DNA from: Flavobacterium sp. YJ01 | Lineage (GTDB): Bacteria > Bacteroidota > Bacteroidia > Flavobacteriales > Flavobacteriaceae | Length of the DNA: 64,000 nucleotides | Assembly: GCF_029320955.1 (NCBI RefSeq) | Contig: NZ_CP119757.1 | Location: forward strand, 2,790,001 to 2,854,000 | Reading direction: 5' to 3' | Shown here: positions 6,924 to 15,593 of the stretch, in pieces | Position numbering within the stretch: the first letter of the stretch is position 1 | How the letters are laid out: each line of letters starts with the position of its first letter | Made by a program: the position numbers and the translations under genes | Notes under the pieces: generated by a model | Databases searched by the model: none | Seen by the model: only the letters and a program-made list of their open reading frames with translations | What the model was told of the DNA's origin: nothing

Positions 6924-8609
6924 ATGAACCAAAACCTCGCTTTCGCAGATTATGCGGTTTTTATTATCTATTTTATCGTAGTCTCGGTCTACGGTTACAC
7001 GGTTTACCGCAAACGTAAACAAGACGAACAAGATGCTAAAGCTTACTTTTTGGCTGAAGGAAATTTAACTTGGTGGGCAATTGGAGCTTCTCTTATTGCT
7101 TCTAACATCTCCGCAGAACAATTCATCGGTATGAGTGGTGAAGGTTTCTTCTTAGGAATCGCTGTTGCTGCTTACGAATGGCTTGCTGCTATTGCGCTTA
7201 TTATTGTGGCTGTTTGGTTTATTCCTGTTTATCTTAAAAACAAGATTTACACGATGCCTCAATTCTTAAAAACACGTTACAACGAATCTACGGCTTTAAT
7301 TATGGCGGTTTTCTGGTTGTTTTTGTATGTTTTTGTAAACTTAACTTCTATTCTTTATTTAGGAGCTGTTGCTATTAACGGTCTTGCGGGAGGTCAATAT
7401 CTTCATGCAATTATGATTGGTTTAGCTGTTTTTGCTTTATTTATTTCTCTTGGAGGAATGAAAGTTGTGGCTTACACAGACGTTATTCAGGTTGCTGTAT
7501 TAATTATTGGAGGTTTGGTAACTTCTTACATCGCTCTAACAACTGTTGGACAATATTTTGGTGTTGGTGAAAATGCAATTGCTGGTTTCAAAGTTTTAAT
7601 GAAAGAAGCTCCTGAGCACTTCAAAATGATCATTCCAAAACCAACTGCGACATCTTCTCAACTTGAAATCGATAAATATTTAACTTTCCCAGGATTGTTA
7701 TCTTACGCTGCTGGTATCTGGATCATCAACTTAAACTACTGGGGATGTAACCAATACATTACACAAAGAGCACTTGGTGCTGATTTACAAACTGCACGTA
7801 CAGGAATTTTGTTTGCTGGTATGTTAAAATTATTAATGCCATTAATCGTAATGCTTCCTGGTATTGCTGCTTATGTTTTATACACAAACGGACATTTACC
7901 TCAATTAGTTGGAGGAAAAGATGGTGCTTATTCTGCTGTATTAACTTTCCTTCCAACTGGATTAAAAGGACTTTCTGTTGCTGCTCTTACTGCCGCAATT
8001 GTTGCGTCTTTAGCTGGAAAAGTAAACAGTATTTCTACAATTTACACATTAGATATTCATAAAAAATACATTCAAAAAGAAGCGGGTGAAAAACAACAAG
8101 TAAACATTGGTAGACTTGCCGTTTTTGCTGCAATGCTTTTAGCTGTTTTATTTACTTGGAATGACGTTTTAGGAATTGGTGGTGTTGGAGGATTCACTTA
8201 CATCCAAAAATACACTGGATTTATTAGCCCTGGAGTTTTCGCAATGTTCTTTTTAGGTATGTTCTGGAAAAGAACTACTGGAGCTGCAGCAATTGTTGGG
8301 GTAATTTTAGGATTCTTATTATCTGTTTTATTCAACGAATACGCTCCTGCTTTATTTGGAAACGATACACTTTTATACACAGCTTACCCTAACGGAAAAG
8401 GAGCTTTCGAAATTCCATTCCACATTTGTATGGGATTATCATTCTTCTTCACAATGTTGGTGATGATCTTGATGAGTTTCGCTGGTCCAAAAGTAAACCC
8501 AAAAGCATTCGAGACAGAACCTGGAATGTTCAAAGTACAGCCGCAAACTACGGTTTTAATCGTAATTACATTACTGATTATTGTGGCTCTTTATGTTAAG
8601 TTCTGGTAA
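6924..8609 (+). CDS. Sodium/sugar symporter, SSS family (SGLT-like), probably galactose
   Basis: 561 residues with about 14 hydrophobic segments, the size and layout of bacterial SGLT-type sodium:galactose symporters. The N-terminus places the first membrane helix at about 8-26. The segment around NLNYWGCNQYITQRALGA (near 270-290) is strongly conserved in this family, as is the GMKVVAYTDVIQV region near 177-190. It follows galT and has its own predicted promoter and a leader shared with galM, so galactose is the likely substrate; glucose cannot be excluded. It sits in the cytoplasmic membrane and supplies the Leloir genes upstream. Confidence 0.9.
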   Translation: MNQNLAFADYAVFIIYFIVVSVYGYTVYRKRKQDEQDAKAYFLAEGNLTWWAIGASLIASNISAEQFIGMSGEGFFLGIAVAAYEWLAAIALIIVAVWFIPVYLKNKIYTMPQFLKTRYNESTALIMAVFWLFLYVFVNLTSILYLGAVAINGLAGGQYLHAIMIGLAVFALFISLGGMKVVAYTDVIQVAVLIIGGLVTSYIALTTVGQYFGVGENAIAGFKVLMKEAPEHFKMIIPKPTATSSQLEIDKYLTFPGLLSYAAGIWIINLNYWGCNQYITQRALGADLQTARTGILFAGMLKLLMPLIVMLPGIAAYVLYTNGHLPQLVGGKDGAYSAVLTFLPTGLKGLSVAALTAAIVASLAGKVNSISTIYTLDIHKKYIQKEAGEKQQVNIGRLAVFAAMLLAVLFTWNDVLGIGGVGGFTYIQKYTGFISPGVFAMFFLGMFWKRTTGAAAIVGVILGFLLSVLFNEYAPALFGNDTLLYTAYPNGKGAFEIPFHICMGLSFFFTMLVMILMSFAGPKVNPKAFETEPGMFKVQPQTTVLIVITLLIIVALYVKFW

Positions 8610-8634
8610 TAAATTATCAGTTCAATTCTCTCTA

Positions 8635-8680
8635 TTTTTACAGCTGTTGTTTGTCATGAACAACAGCTGTAAATTTTTAA
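8635..8680 (+). terminator. Rho-independent terminator after the symporter gene
   Basis: A 15-bp stem (TTTACAGCTGTTGTT with AACAACAGCTGTAAA) around a 7-base loop, followed by a T run, starts about 25 bp past the symporter stop. It closes the galactose region. Confidence 0.85.
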
Positions 8681-8738
8681 AAAAAGTTCTAAAACATAAA
8701 AATAAAAACCACTAATTTAAAAGATTTATGAATTAGAT

Positions 8739-8806
8739 TGTCACCCTGAGCGAAGTCGAAGGGCGTTCCAATTGGAATCGGGCTTCGACTTCGCTCAGCC
8801 TGACAA
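8739..8806 (-). repeat. REP-like palindrome, copy 1 (inverted relative to copies 2 and 3)
   Basis: A 68-bp imperfect palindrome with arms containing CTGAGCGAAGTCGAAG and CTTCGACTTCGCTCAG around CCAATTGG. Its reverse complement nearly matches the copies at 13471-13536 and 42709-42776. A CTTTAATCTGTGGCA tail at 8836-8850 is an outer repeat also present at the third copy. Confidence 0.85.
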
Positions 8807-8884
8807 ACAGCAAAGTAAAATCATTCTAATCCCTTTAATCTGTGGCAAAAAAAATATTAGCAATAAATTATAATAATTAAAATC

Positions 8885-9664
8885 ATGCAGTTATCATTAA
8901 CCCAAAAAATCATTATCGTTACGGGAGGCGCAAAAGGAATCGGTTTAGGAATCGTGAAGGTTTTAGCCGAAGAAAATGCCATTCCGTTTATCGTTGGACG
9001 TAACGAAAATGACAACATAAAAGCCGTAGAAGAATTAAAAGCCCTTGGAAAAGAAGCGCATCAAGTTGCCGCCGATTTGACAAAACCTGAAGACTGCAAA
9101 AAAGCCGTTGAAGCCGTAATCGCAAAATTCGGAAGAATCGACGGATTGGTAAACAATGCCGGAGTTAATGACGGCGTTGGATTAGAAAACGGAAATTATG
9201 AAGATTTCGCCGCTTCACTTCACAAAAATCTAGTGCATTATTATTTAATGGCACAGCACGCTCTTCCGTATCTAAAAGAATCAAAAGGAGCAATTGTAAA
9301 CATTGGTTCTAAAACTGCCGAAACTGGACAAGGCGGAACCTCAGCTTACGCCGCTTCAAACGGAGGTAGAAATGCTTTAACCAGAGAATGGGCAGTTGAA
9401 TTATTGAAGTACAGCATTCGTGTAAACGCAGTAATCGTAGCAGAATGTTACACGCCGCTTTACGAAACCTGGATCAATACTTTTGAAAATAAAGAAGAAA
9501 AACTGGCTGCAATTACCAAAAATATTCCGCTAGAAAACAGAATGACAACAGCTGAAGAAATCGCGAATATGGTAGTTTTCTTATTGTCTGAAAAATCAAG
9601 CCATACAACTGGACAGATTATTTATGTTGATGGAGGTTATACACATTTAGATCGTTCAATTTAA
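8885..9664 (+). CDS. SDR-family sugar dehydrogenase (probable L-fucose dehydrogenase)
   Basis: 259 residues of classical SDR layout: TGGAKGIG nucleotide loop at 13-20, NNAG at 90-93, Ser142 and Tyr155 of the active site, and a C-terminal GQIIYVDGG segment. The lysine expected four residues after Tyr155 is Asn159 (TAC GCC GCT TCA AAC), so the YxxxK motif is altered. In the oxidative fucose pathway such an enzyme makes the lactone from L-fucose with NAD(P)+. The assignment rests on the neighbours: UxaA-like dehydratase, second SDR, FAH hydrolase and mutarotase. Other 6-deoxysugars or L-galactose are possible. Confidence 0.7.
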   Translation: MQLSLTQKIIIVTGGAKGIGLGIVKVLAEENAIPFIVGRNENDNIKAVEELKALGKEAHQVAADLTKPEDCKKAVEAVIAKFGRIDGLVNNAGVNDGVGLENGNYEDFAASLHKNLVHYYLMAQHALPYLKESKGAIVNIGSKTAETGQGGTSAYAASNGGRNALTREWAVELLKYSIRVNAVIVAECYTPLYETWINTFENKEEKLAAITKNIPLENRMTTAEEIANMVVFLLSEKSSHTTGQIIYVDGGYTHLDRSI

Positions 9665-9675
9665 AAATATTTTTT

Positions 9676-9753
9676 TTGCCACGAATTACACGAATTAGCC
9701 CGAATTTTTCATTTAGAAAATTAATTCGTGGAAATTAGTGCAATTCGTGGCAA
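9676..9753. repeat. Intergenic hairpin of the GCCACGAATT family
   Basis: TTGCCACGAATTACACGAATT at the left pairs with AATTCGTG and GCAATTCGTGGCAA at the right. It fills the gap between the convergent sugar dehydrogenase and araC-type genes and could stop both transcripts. No coding potential. Confidence 0.7.
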
Positions 9754-9806
9754 CTTTTTAATTTTCAAACAGATTGATCAGATTCCTCTAAAAATCCTTT
9801 TAATCT

Positions 9807-10703
9807 TTAATCCCGATAGCTATCGGGAGTGGCAAAACTAACCTTCGCATTATTTTTAAAATCAGAAGGCGTTATTCCTTTAACTTTTTTGAAGAGTTTA
9901 TTAAAATTTGAAGCCGTTTTATAACCGCATTCATACGCAATCTCAGACATGCTTTTATCGGTTTCTAGTAACAATTTGCAGGCATTCGAAATTCGGATTT
10001 CGTGCAGATAATCTACAAAATTCTTTTTCGTTTTTACCCTAAACATTCTGCAGAAAGAAGTCCGAGTCATATTTGCGACAGCGGCAATTTCTTCCAAAGA
10101 AATGTTCTTTTTATAATTTTTATTCACATATTGAAAAACTTCCGAAAGACGATCTACTTTCGAATCCTTCTGCATTAAAGAGTAAATCTCGTCATTGATG
10201 TAAATCGTATCCTGACTTTCGGAAAGAATAGATAAAATCTCAAAAAGTCCGACAATAACTTCGAAGTCTTTTTTAGAAACTAATTTCTCCAGTTTTTTAG
10301 CAATCTGTTTATTGGTTTTCCCGATAATCGAAATTCCTTTTCCAGCCTGAAAAAAGAGTTCGTTGATTTTTTGAGTTTCTTTTAATTCGTAAAAAGTCGG
10401 TCCAAAAATATCTTTATGAAAATATACGACAATCGAATTGGCTTTTAAATCTTCAATTCCTTGATAATATTTCTCGTCATTTAACCAAACATGCGGAATA
10501 TCAGAACCTAAAAAAACCATATCGCCAGGCGCAAAAGGCATTACCGAATTTCCGATAATTCGCTTGCCATAACTCTCTTTTACATACACCAATTCCAATT
10601 CTGGATGCGAATGAAATGGCGCTTGAAAAAAAGGTTCAATACGATTCAGTACCGAAACCTTCGTGTTAAGATAAGACGCTATTTTGGTTTGTTCCAATTT
10701 CAT
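9807..10703 (-). CDS. AraC-family transcriptional regulator with cupin domain
   Basis: 298 residues. Residues about 18-100 form a cupin-like ligand-binding domain (FHSHPELELVYVKESYG and APGDMVFLGSDIPHVW). Residues about 185-285 hold the AraC double helix-turn-helix (SLEEIAAVANMTRTSFCRMF, then SMSEIAYECGYKTASNFNKLFKK, ending GITPSDF). It is divergent from the UxaA-like dehydratase and convergent with the sugar dehydrogenase, so it is the likely activator of this deoxysugar pathway. The last residues ATPDSYRD and the stop are encoded by an intergenic palindrome (9811-9828), suggesting the natural C-terminus was extended or replaced. Confidence 0.88.
   Translation of the reverse strand: MKLEQTKIASYLNTKVSVLNRIEPFFQAPFHSHPELELVYVKESYGKRIIGNSVMPFAPGDMVFLGSDIPHVWLNDEKYYQGIEDLKANSIVVYFHKDIFGPTFYELKETQKINELFFQAGKGISIIGKTNKQIAKKLEKLVSKKDFEVIVGLFEILSILSESQDTIYINDEIYSLMQKDSKVDRLSEVFQYVNKNYKKNISLEEIAAVANMTRTSFCRMFRVKTKKNFVDYLHEIRISNACKLLLETDKSMSEIAYECGYKTASNFNKLFKKVKGITPSDFKNNAKVSFATPDSYRD
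9811..9828. repeat. Perfect palindrome TCCCGATAGCTATCGGGA, copy 1 (inside CDS)
   Basis: A perfect 18-bp palindrome, also found at about 13564-13581 and 20940-20957. Copies 1 and 2 share a GTGGC flank. Here it lies inside the final codons of the AraC-family gene and encodes PDSYRD. Confidence 0.9.
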
Positions 10704-10874
10704 ATTGTAAAGATAATTAAAGATTAGATACGGATAATATTAGACTATTAACCAATGTGTAAAAAGGCTAATTTTATTTTTCGTTAACTGCCCGAATTCT
10801 ATACAAAATCAAAGGATTAAATTGTTATAAGACGAAAGCAGTGACATCAAAAAAAGAAAAAAACAAACAACACA

Positions 10875-12530
10875 ATGTCTGACAATAACACAAAAAAACT
10901 GGTTGTAAAACTACATCCAGATGATAATGTATTGGTTGCCTTAACCGATCTTCAAAAAGGCGAAACCATTCATTTTGAAAATGAAACTTACGTTTTACAA
11001 GACCTCATCAAAGCCAAACATAAATTCTACATGCAGGACATGAAGCAGGGAGAAGAAGTAAATATATACGGTGTTTTGGTGGGAAAAGTGCAAAATGATT
11101 TGGCCAAAGGAAGTCTAATGACAACCGAAAACCTAAAACATGCTGCAGATCCTTACGCATATAGAAATGCTTCTTACGAATGGAATGCACCTGATGTTTC
11201 AAAATTCGAAAACAGAACTTTTAAAGGTTACAAAAGAAAAGACGGACGCGTTGGAACAGCAAATTACTGGCTTTTTATCCCGACTGTATTTTGTGAAAAC
11301 AGAAATCTTGATGTCATCAAAGAAGCTTTACACAAGCAATTGGGTTATGCTGTAACAGACAAATACAACCAATTTACGCACGAATTACTGGAAGGTTATT
11401 TGAACGGAAATGACATTAACGATATCAATATTGAATTAAATCCGACTCCAAAAAACAAACGTGTTTTTGAAAATGTAGACGGAATTAAATTCTTAAACCA
11501 CCAAGGCGGTTGCGGCGGAACACGTCAGGACGCTTCTACTTTAAGTGCTTTATTGGCTTCGTACGCAAATCATCCAAACGTGGGCGGAATCACACTTTTA
11601 AGTTTAGGATGCCAGCATTTACAAGTTCAAGATTTTGTAAATGATGTAAAAAGACAAAACCCAGATTTCGACAAACCGTTGTTTATTTTTGAACAGCAAC
11701 AAACAGAAAGCGAAGAAGTTTTGATTACCAATGCCATCAAAAAAACTTTTGAAGGTTTAATCGAAATCAACAAATACGAAAGAACAGATGCGCCTTTAAG
11801 CGATTTATGCATTGGTGTAAAATGTGGCGGAAGCGATGGTTTCAGCGGTGTTTCTGCAAATCCTGCTGTGGGTTATACTTCAGATTTAGTCGTAGCTTTA
11901 GGCGGAAAAATTCTTTTGGCTGAATTCCCAGAATTATGCGGCGCTGAACAGAATTTAATCGACAGATGTATTACTGAAGATAACGCTAAAAAATTCATCA
12001 ATTTAATGGAATCTTATGATGAACTGGCGCATAAAGTGGGTTCTGGTTTTCATATGAATCCGTCTCCAGGAAATATTAAAGATGGATTAATTACAGATGC
12101 TATCAAAAGTGCTGGAGCAGCAAAAAAAGGTGGAACGTCTCCCGTAGTTGATGTTTTAGATTATACCGAATTGGTTACAAAACCAGGTTTAAGTTTGGTT
12201 TGTACTCCAGGAAATGACGTTGAAGCAACAACTGGAAAAGCGGCTTCTGGAGCAACTTTAATTTTGTTTACAACAGGATTGGGAACTCCAACAGGAAACC
12301 CTGTTTGTCCTGTAATTAAAGTGGCAACAAACTCGGTTTTGGCAACCAGAATGAAAGATATTATCGATATTGACTGCGGACCAATCATTAGTGGCGAAAA
12401 ATCTATTGAGGAAATGGGCGAGGAAATTTTAGAATATTGCATCAAAGCGGCAAGCGGCGAAATTATTCCGAAAGCAGTTCAATTAAACCAAGACGATTTT
12501 ATTCCGTGGAAACGCGGCGTATCTTTGTAA
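10875..12530 (+). CDS. UxaA-family (altronate dehydratase-like) sugar-acid dehydratase, probable L-fuconate dehydratase
   Basis: 551 residues, a full two-domain UxaA: an N-terminal SAF domain (about 8-95, with KLHPDDNVLVALTDL) and a C-terminal catalytic domain with GGCGGTRQDA near 209-218, CGGSDGFSGVSANPAVG near 317-333, and GAEQN. The family removes water from sugar acids such as altronate in an iron-dependent way. The Campylobacter jejuni fucose locus uses altronate-dehydratase-type proteins beside a fucose dehydrogenase, so by context this is assigned to L-fuconate, giving 2-keto-3-deoxy-fuconate. Altronate or galactarate remain alternatives, but no uronate isomerase or UxaB gene is nearby. 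Confidence 0.75.
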   Translation: MSDNNTKKLVVKLHPDDNVLVALTDLQKGETIHFENETYVLQDLIKAKHKFYMQDMKQGEEVNIYGVLVGKVQNDLAKGSLMTTENLKHAADPYAYRNASYEWNAPDVSKFENRTFKGYKRKDGRVGTANYWLFIPTVFCENRNLDVIKEALHKQLGYAVTDKYNQFTHELLEGYLNGNDINDINIELNPTPKNKRVFENVDGIKFLNHQGGCGGTRQDASTLSALLASYANHPNVGGITLLSLGCQHLQVQDFVNDVKRQNPDFDKPLFIFEQQQTESEEVLITNAIKKTFEGLIEINKYERTDAPLSDLCIGVKCGGSDGFSGVSANPAVGYTSDLVVALGGKILLAEFPELCGAEQNLIDRCITEDNAKKFINLMESYDELAHKVGSGFHMNPSPGNIKDGLITDAIKSAGAAKKGGTSPVVDVLDYTELVTKPGLSLVCTPGNDVEATTGKAASGATLILFTTGLGTPTGNPVCPVIKVATNSVLATRMKDIIDIDCGPIISGEKSIEEMGEEILEYCIKAASGEIIPKAVQLNQDDFIPWKRGVSL

Positions 12531-12568
12531 AAGACTATTAAAAAACAACTCATAAAAATTTATATCAA

Positions 12569-13333
12569 ATGTTTTCATTACAAAATAAAAAAGCAATTAT
12601 CACTGGCGGTGGTAGCGGAATTGGAAGAGCGATTTCAGTTTTATTTGCTAAACAAGGAGCTGAAGTTCACGTTTTAGAATTGACGGAAGAAAGCGCAAAA
12701 GAAACGGTTGAAGAAATAAAATCAGCTGGAGGAAGTGTTTTTGCTCACGCCTGCGACGTTTCAAACCACGAACAGGTAAAAGCAACTTTCGAGAAAATCG
12801 GAAATATTAATATTTTGGTAAATAATGCTGGGATTGCTCACGTTGGAAAAGTAGACACAACTTCAGAATCTGATTTTGACCGTATTATGAATGTAAACGT
12901 AAAAGGAGTTTACAATTGCCTTCATGCTTCGATTCCTGCACTAAGAAACTCTGGCAGAGGTGTGATTTTGAACTTAGCTTCAATTGCATGTTGGGTTGGA
13001 ATTCCAGATCGTTTTGCATATTCTACTGCAAAAGGAGCAGTTATGGCAATGACTTTATCGGTTGCTAAAGATTATTTGAATGATAAAATCAGATGTAATT
13101 CTATTTCTCCTGCGCGCGTTCACACGCCTTTCGTAGACGGATTTATTGCTAAAAATTATCCTGGAAAAGAAGAAGAAATCTTCGAAAAACTATCTCAATC
13201 GCAACCAATCGGTCGTATGGGAAAACCCGAAGAAATCGCAACTTTAGCATTATTCTTATGCAGTGATGAATCTTCTTTCATCACAGGTTCAGATTATCCA
13301 ATTGATGGAGGTTTTATTAAATTGAATAACTAA
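12569..13333 (+). CDS. SDR-family oxidoreductase, probable 2-keto-3-deoxy-L-fuconate dehydrogenase
   Basis: 254 residues with an intact SDR active site: TGGGSGIG at 12-19, NNAG at 85-88, Ser138, Tyr151 and Lys155 (YSTAK), and FITGSDYPIDGG near the C-terminus. It lies 38 bp after the dehydratase, so it is probably co-transcribed with it. In the oxidative fucose route this step oxidises 2-keto-3-deoxy-L-fuconate to the 2,4-diketo acid that the next enzyme cleaves. The order dehydratase, SDR, FAH hydrolase, mutarotase follows the reaction order, which supports the call; the substrate itself is inferred. Confidence 0.75.
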   Translation: MFSLQNKKAIITGGGSGIGRAISVLFAKQGAEVHVLELTEESAKETVEEIKSAGGSVFAHACDVSNHEQVKATFEKIGNINILVNNAGIAHVGKVDTTSESDFDRIMNVNVKGVYNCLHASIPALRNSGRGVILNLASIACWVGIPDRFAYSTAKGAVMAMTLSVAKDYLNDKIRCNSISPARVHTPFVDGFIAKNYPGKEEEIFEKLSQSQPIGRMGKPEEIATLALFLCSDESSFITGSDYPIDGGFIKLNN

Positions 13334-13342
13334 AAATTATTT

Positions 13343-13536
13343 AGCCACAGATTTAAAGGATTAAAAGGATTAAAAGGATTTAAAAAAAATCTGCTCGATC
13401 TGCAAAATCTGCGTGCAAAAAAATAAGCCACAGATTAAAAGGATTAAAAGATTTTTATTTCCTGCTTTTCTCAGGCTGAGCGAAGTCGAAGCCCACGTCC
13501 AATTGGAACGCCCTTCGACTTCGCTCAGGGTGACAA
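13343..13536. repeat. Composite intergenic repeat with REP-like palindrome, copy 2
   Basis: The first part holds AGCCACAGATT and several AAAGGATT iterations, then a second AGCCACAGATTAAAAGGATT. The REP-like palindrome follows at 13471-13536, with arms GCTGAGCGAAGTCGAAG and CTTCGACTTCGCTCAG around CCAATTGG. It matches the copy at 42709-42776 in the same orientation and the copy at 8739-8806 in reverse. Another palindrome (TCCCGATAGCTATCGGGA) follows at about 13564-13581. Confidence 0.8.
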
Positions 13537-13563
13537 ACTAAATAAATCATTCTAATCCTTTAT

Positions 13564-13581
13564 CCCGATAGCTATCGGGAG
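13564..13581. repeat. Perfect palindrome TCCCGATAGCTATCGGGA, copy 2
   Basis: Perfect 18-bp palindrome followed by GTGGC, as at 9811-9833. It lies about 40 bp upstream of the FAH-family start codon. Confidence 0.9.
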
Positions 13582-13619
13582 TGGCTAAAAAAAATACACA
13601 TTACTAAAAAAATTAAAAT

Positions 13620-14477
13620 ATGAAACTTATTAGATTCGGAGAAGAAGGAAAGGAAAAACCAGGTGTTTTACTAAATGAAAAAAGATACGATGTTTCGTCT
13701 ATTGTAACAGATTACAACGAAGCTTTTTTTGAAAACGACGGTTTAGCAAAATTAGAAGAAGCTTTAAAAAACAACCCATCTTTACCAGAAGTAAACGATT
13801 CAGTTCGTTTAGGTTCGCCAGTTGCGCGTCCTTCAAAAATTATCTGCATCGGATTAAATTATGTGGATCACTGCGAAGAAACGGGCGCTGCAATTCCAGA
13901 AGAACCGATTATTTTCTTCAAATCAACCACTTCTTTATGTGGGCCAAATGATAACTTGATTATTCCAAAAAACAGCGAAAAAACAGACTGGGAAGTGGAA
14001 TTAGCATTTGTCGTTGGTAAAAAAGCAAGCTACGTTTCTGAAGAAGATGCACCAAATTACATTGCTGGATATTGCCTTTTGAATGATTATAGTGAAAGAG
14101 CATTCCAAATCGAGCGCGGCGGACAATGGGCAAAAGGAAAAGGTTCTGACACCTTTGCTCCTCTTGGACCAATTATGGCAACTCCAGACGAAGTTGGTGA
14201 TGTTAATAATCTAAAAATGTGGCTTACTGTAAACGGAAAAACATTCCAAAACAGTAATACTTCAAACTTGATTTTCAAAATTCCATTTTTAGTGCATTAT
14301 TTAAGCCAGTTTATGACATTGCTTCCTGGCGATGTTATTAGTACAGGAACGCCTCCGGGAGTTGGATTAGGAATTAAACCAGATCCAATTTACATCAAAG
14401 CGGGTGACGTAATCGAATTAGGAATTGAAGGTTTAGGTACAAGTAAACAAACTGCCGTAGCGTATCAACAAAACTAA
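13620..14477 (+). CDS. FAH-family hydrolase, probable 2,4-diketo-3-deoxy-L-fuconate hydrolase
   Basis: 285 residues. The N-terminal 70 residues are a small lead domain; the FAH catalytic core begins at SKIICIGLNYVDHCEE (about 73). Metal-ligand motifs are visible: EEPIIFFKSTTSLCGP near 94-109, DWEVELAFVVGKKA near 122-135, NDYSERAFQ near 155-163, and STGTPPGVGLG near 241-251. The family cleaves carbon-carbon bonds in diketo acids with a divalent metal. In the oxidative fucose route it yields pyruvate and L-lactate. It lies 4 bp before the mutarotase gene, which fixes it to sugar rather than aromatic catabolism. Confidence 0.78.
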   Translation: MKLIRFGEEGKEKPGVLLNEKRYDVSSIVTDYNEAFFENDGLAKLEEALKNNPSLPEVNDSVRLGSPVARPSKIICIGLNYVDHCEETGAAIPEEPIIFFKSTTSLCGPNDNLIIPKNSEKTDWEVELAFVVGKKASYVSEEDAPNYIAGYCLLNDYSERAFQIERGGQWAKGKGSDTFAPLGPIMATPDEVGDVNNLKMWLTVNGKTFQNSNTSNLIFKIPFLVHYLSQFMTLLPGDVISTGTPPGVGLGIKPDPIYIKAGDVIELGIEGLGTSKQTAVAYQQN

Positions 14478-14481
14478 AATT

Positions 14482-14817
14482 ATGGCAACACAAAAATTTT
14501 ATCTGGCATTAGACTTAAAAGACGATGCAGATTTGATTGCAGAATATAAAGAACTGCATGAAAATGTTTGGCCAGAAATCAAGAAAAGCATTCAAGATTC
14601 TGGAATTGAAGTTCTGGATATTTATTGTACAGGAAACCGCTTGTTTATGATTATCGAAGCAGATGCTGATTTTACTTTCGAAAAGAAAGACCAAGCCGAT
14701 ACGGCAAACGAAAAAGTTCAGGAATGGGAAACTTTAATGTGGAAATTCCAACAAGCTTTACCATGGGCAAAACCAGGACAAAAATGGATTTTAATGGATA
14801 AGATATTTGGATTGTAA
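14482..14817 (+). CDS. L-rhamnose/L-fucose mutarotase family protein (RhaM/DUF718-like)
   Basis: 111 residues, the usual length of the dimeric alpha/beta RhaM family. The typical segment ENVWPEIKKSIQDSGIEVLDIY is at about 27-48, followed by NRLFMIIEAD. The family interconverts anomers of L-rhamnose or L-fucose. It lies 4 bp after the FAH-type hydrolase and closes the deoxysugar operon, where it would feed the correct anomer to the dehydrogenase at 8885-9664. A terminator follows at 14842. Confidence 0.85.
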   Translation: MATQKFYLALDLKDDADLIAEYKELHENVWPEIKKSIQDSGIEVLDIYCTGNRLFMIIEADADFTFEKKDQADTANEKVQEWETLMWKFQQALPWAKPGQKWILMDKIFGL

Positions 14818-14841
14818 GATTCTAATATTATTTCAAATTAT

Positions 14842-14876
14842 AAAAAAGCGGATTTCAAATTGGAATCCGCTTTTTG
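14842..14876 (+). terminator. Rho-independent terminator after the mutarotase gene
   Basis: Stem AAAAAGCGGATT / AATCCGCTTTTT around a 9-base loop, ending in a T-rich tail, 25 bp past the mutarotase stop. Confidence 0.88.
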
Positions 14877-14979
14877 TTTTATTACGAAATGGTAATTTTA
14901 TTTTAACACGTAATATGTTGTTTATTAATGTTTTTAATTAATTTTAAATTATTGAAAATTAACCTTAATTAATCAACAA

Positions 14980-15582
14980 ATGAAAAAACTTATTATTGCA
15001 TGCTTTTTTATATCTGGAGCTATTTTTGCTCAGGACATGAATGTTGTTCAGGGAAATTTTGACTTTTTAAAAGACCAAAAAGAAGTCAACGTATCATTTG
15101 ATTACAGTGATTTTACTATGATGAAAGAAAAAATGCCTGAGGCACAATACGTTCAAGAACACAAAGCAGATTTAGATAAAAAAGCAAAAGGCAACGGAAA
15201 TATCTGGGAGAAAAAATGGATTGCAGCAAGAGAACAAATCTGGACTCCTAAATTTTTAGAAATTGCCAATACCGTTTTAACCAAAGAGAAAAAAGATTTA
15301 AATTTTCAAGAAGGATTAAAAACGCCATACACGCTTATTGTAAAAACAGTTTGGCTTTTCCCTGGCTGGGATGCAGGAATTATGAAACAACCTGCAAAAG
15401 TTACCACAAACCTAAAATTTGTTGACTCGTCTAATAAATCAAATGTGTTATTAGAAATTACCAGCGACGAAGCGCCCGGCGATCAATGGGGAAGCAATTT
15501 TAGTAATGAATCTCGACTTGGAGAAGGTTATGCAAAAACGGCAAAATCTATGTCAAAACTTATAATAAAGAAAACGAAATAA
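14980..15582 (+). CDS. Secreted protein of unknown function
   Basis: 200 residues. A signal peptide (1-17, ending IFAQ) is followed by a lysine-rich mature part with aromatic motifs such as WEKKWIAAREQIWTPKF (about 76-92) and TVWLFPGWDAGIM (about 122-134). I do not recognise a domain with confidence; the layout resembles small exported Bacteroidota proteins. It has its own upstream gap after a terminator and is followed by MITE-like repeats, so it is probably a single-gene unit unrelated to the sugar genes before it. Confidence 0.7.
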   Translation: MKKLIIACFFISGAIFAQDMNVVQGNFDFLKDQKEVNVSFDYSDFTMMKEKMPEAQYVQEHKADLDKKAKGNGNIWEKKWIAAREQIWTPKFLEIANTVLTKEKKDLNFQEGLKTPYTLIVKTVWLFPGWDAGIMKQPAKVTTNLKFVDSSNKSNVLLEITSDEAPGDQWGSNFSNESRLGEGYAKTAKSMSKLIIKKTK

Positions 15583-15593
15583 CAATATTTCAT

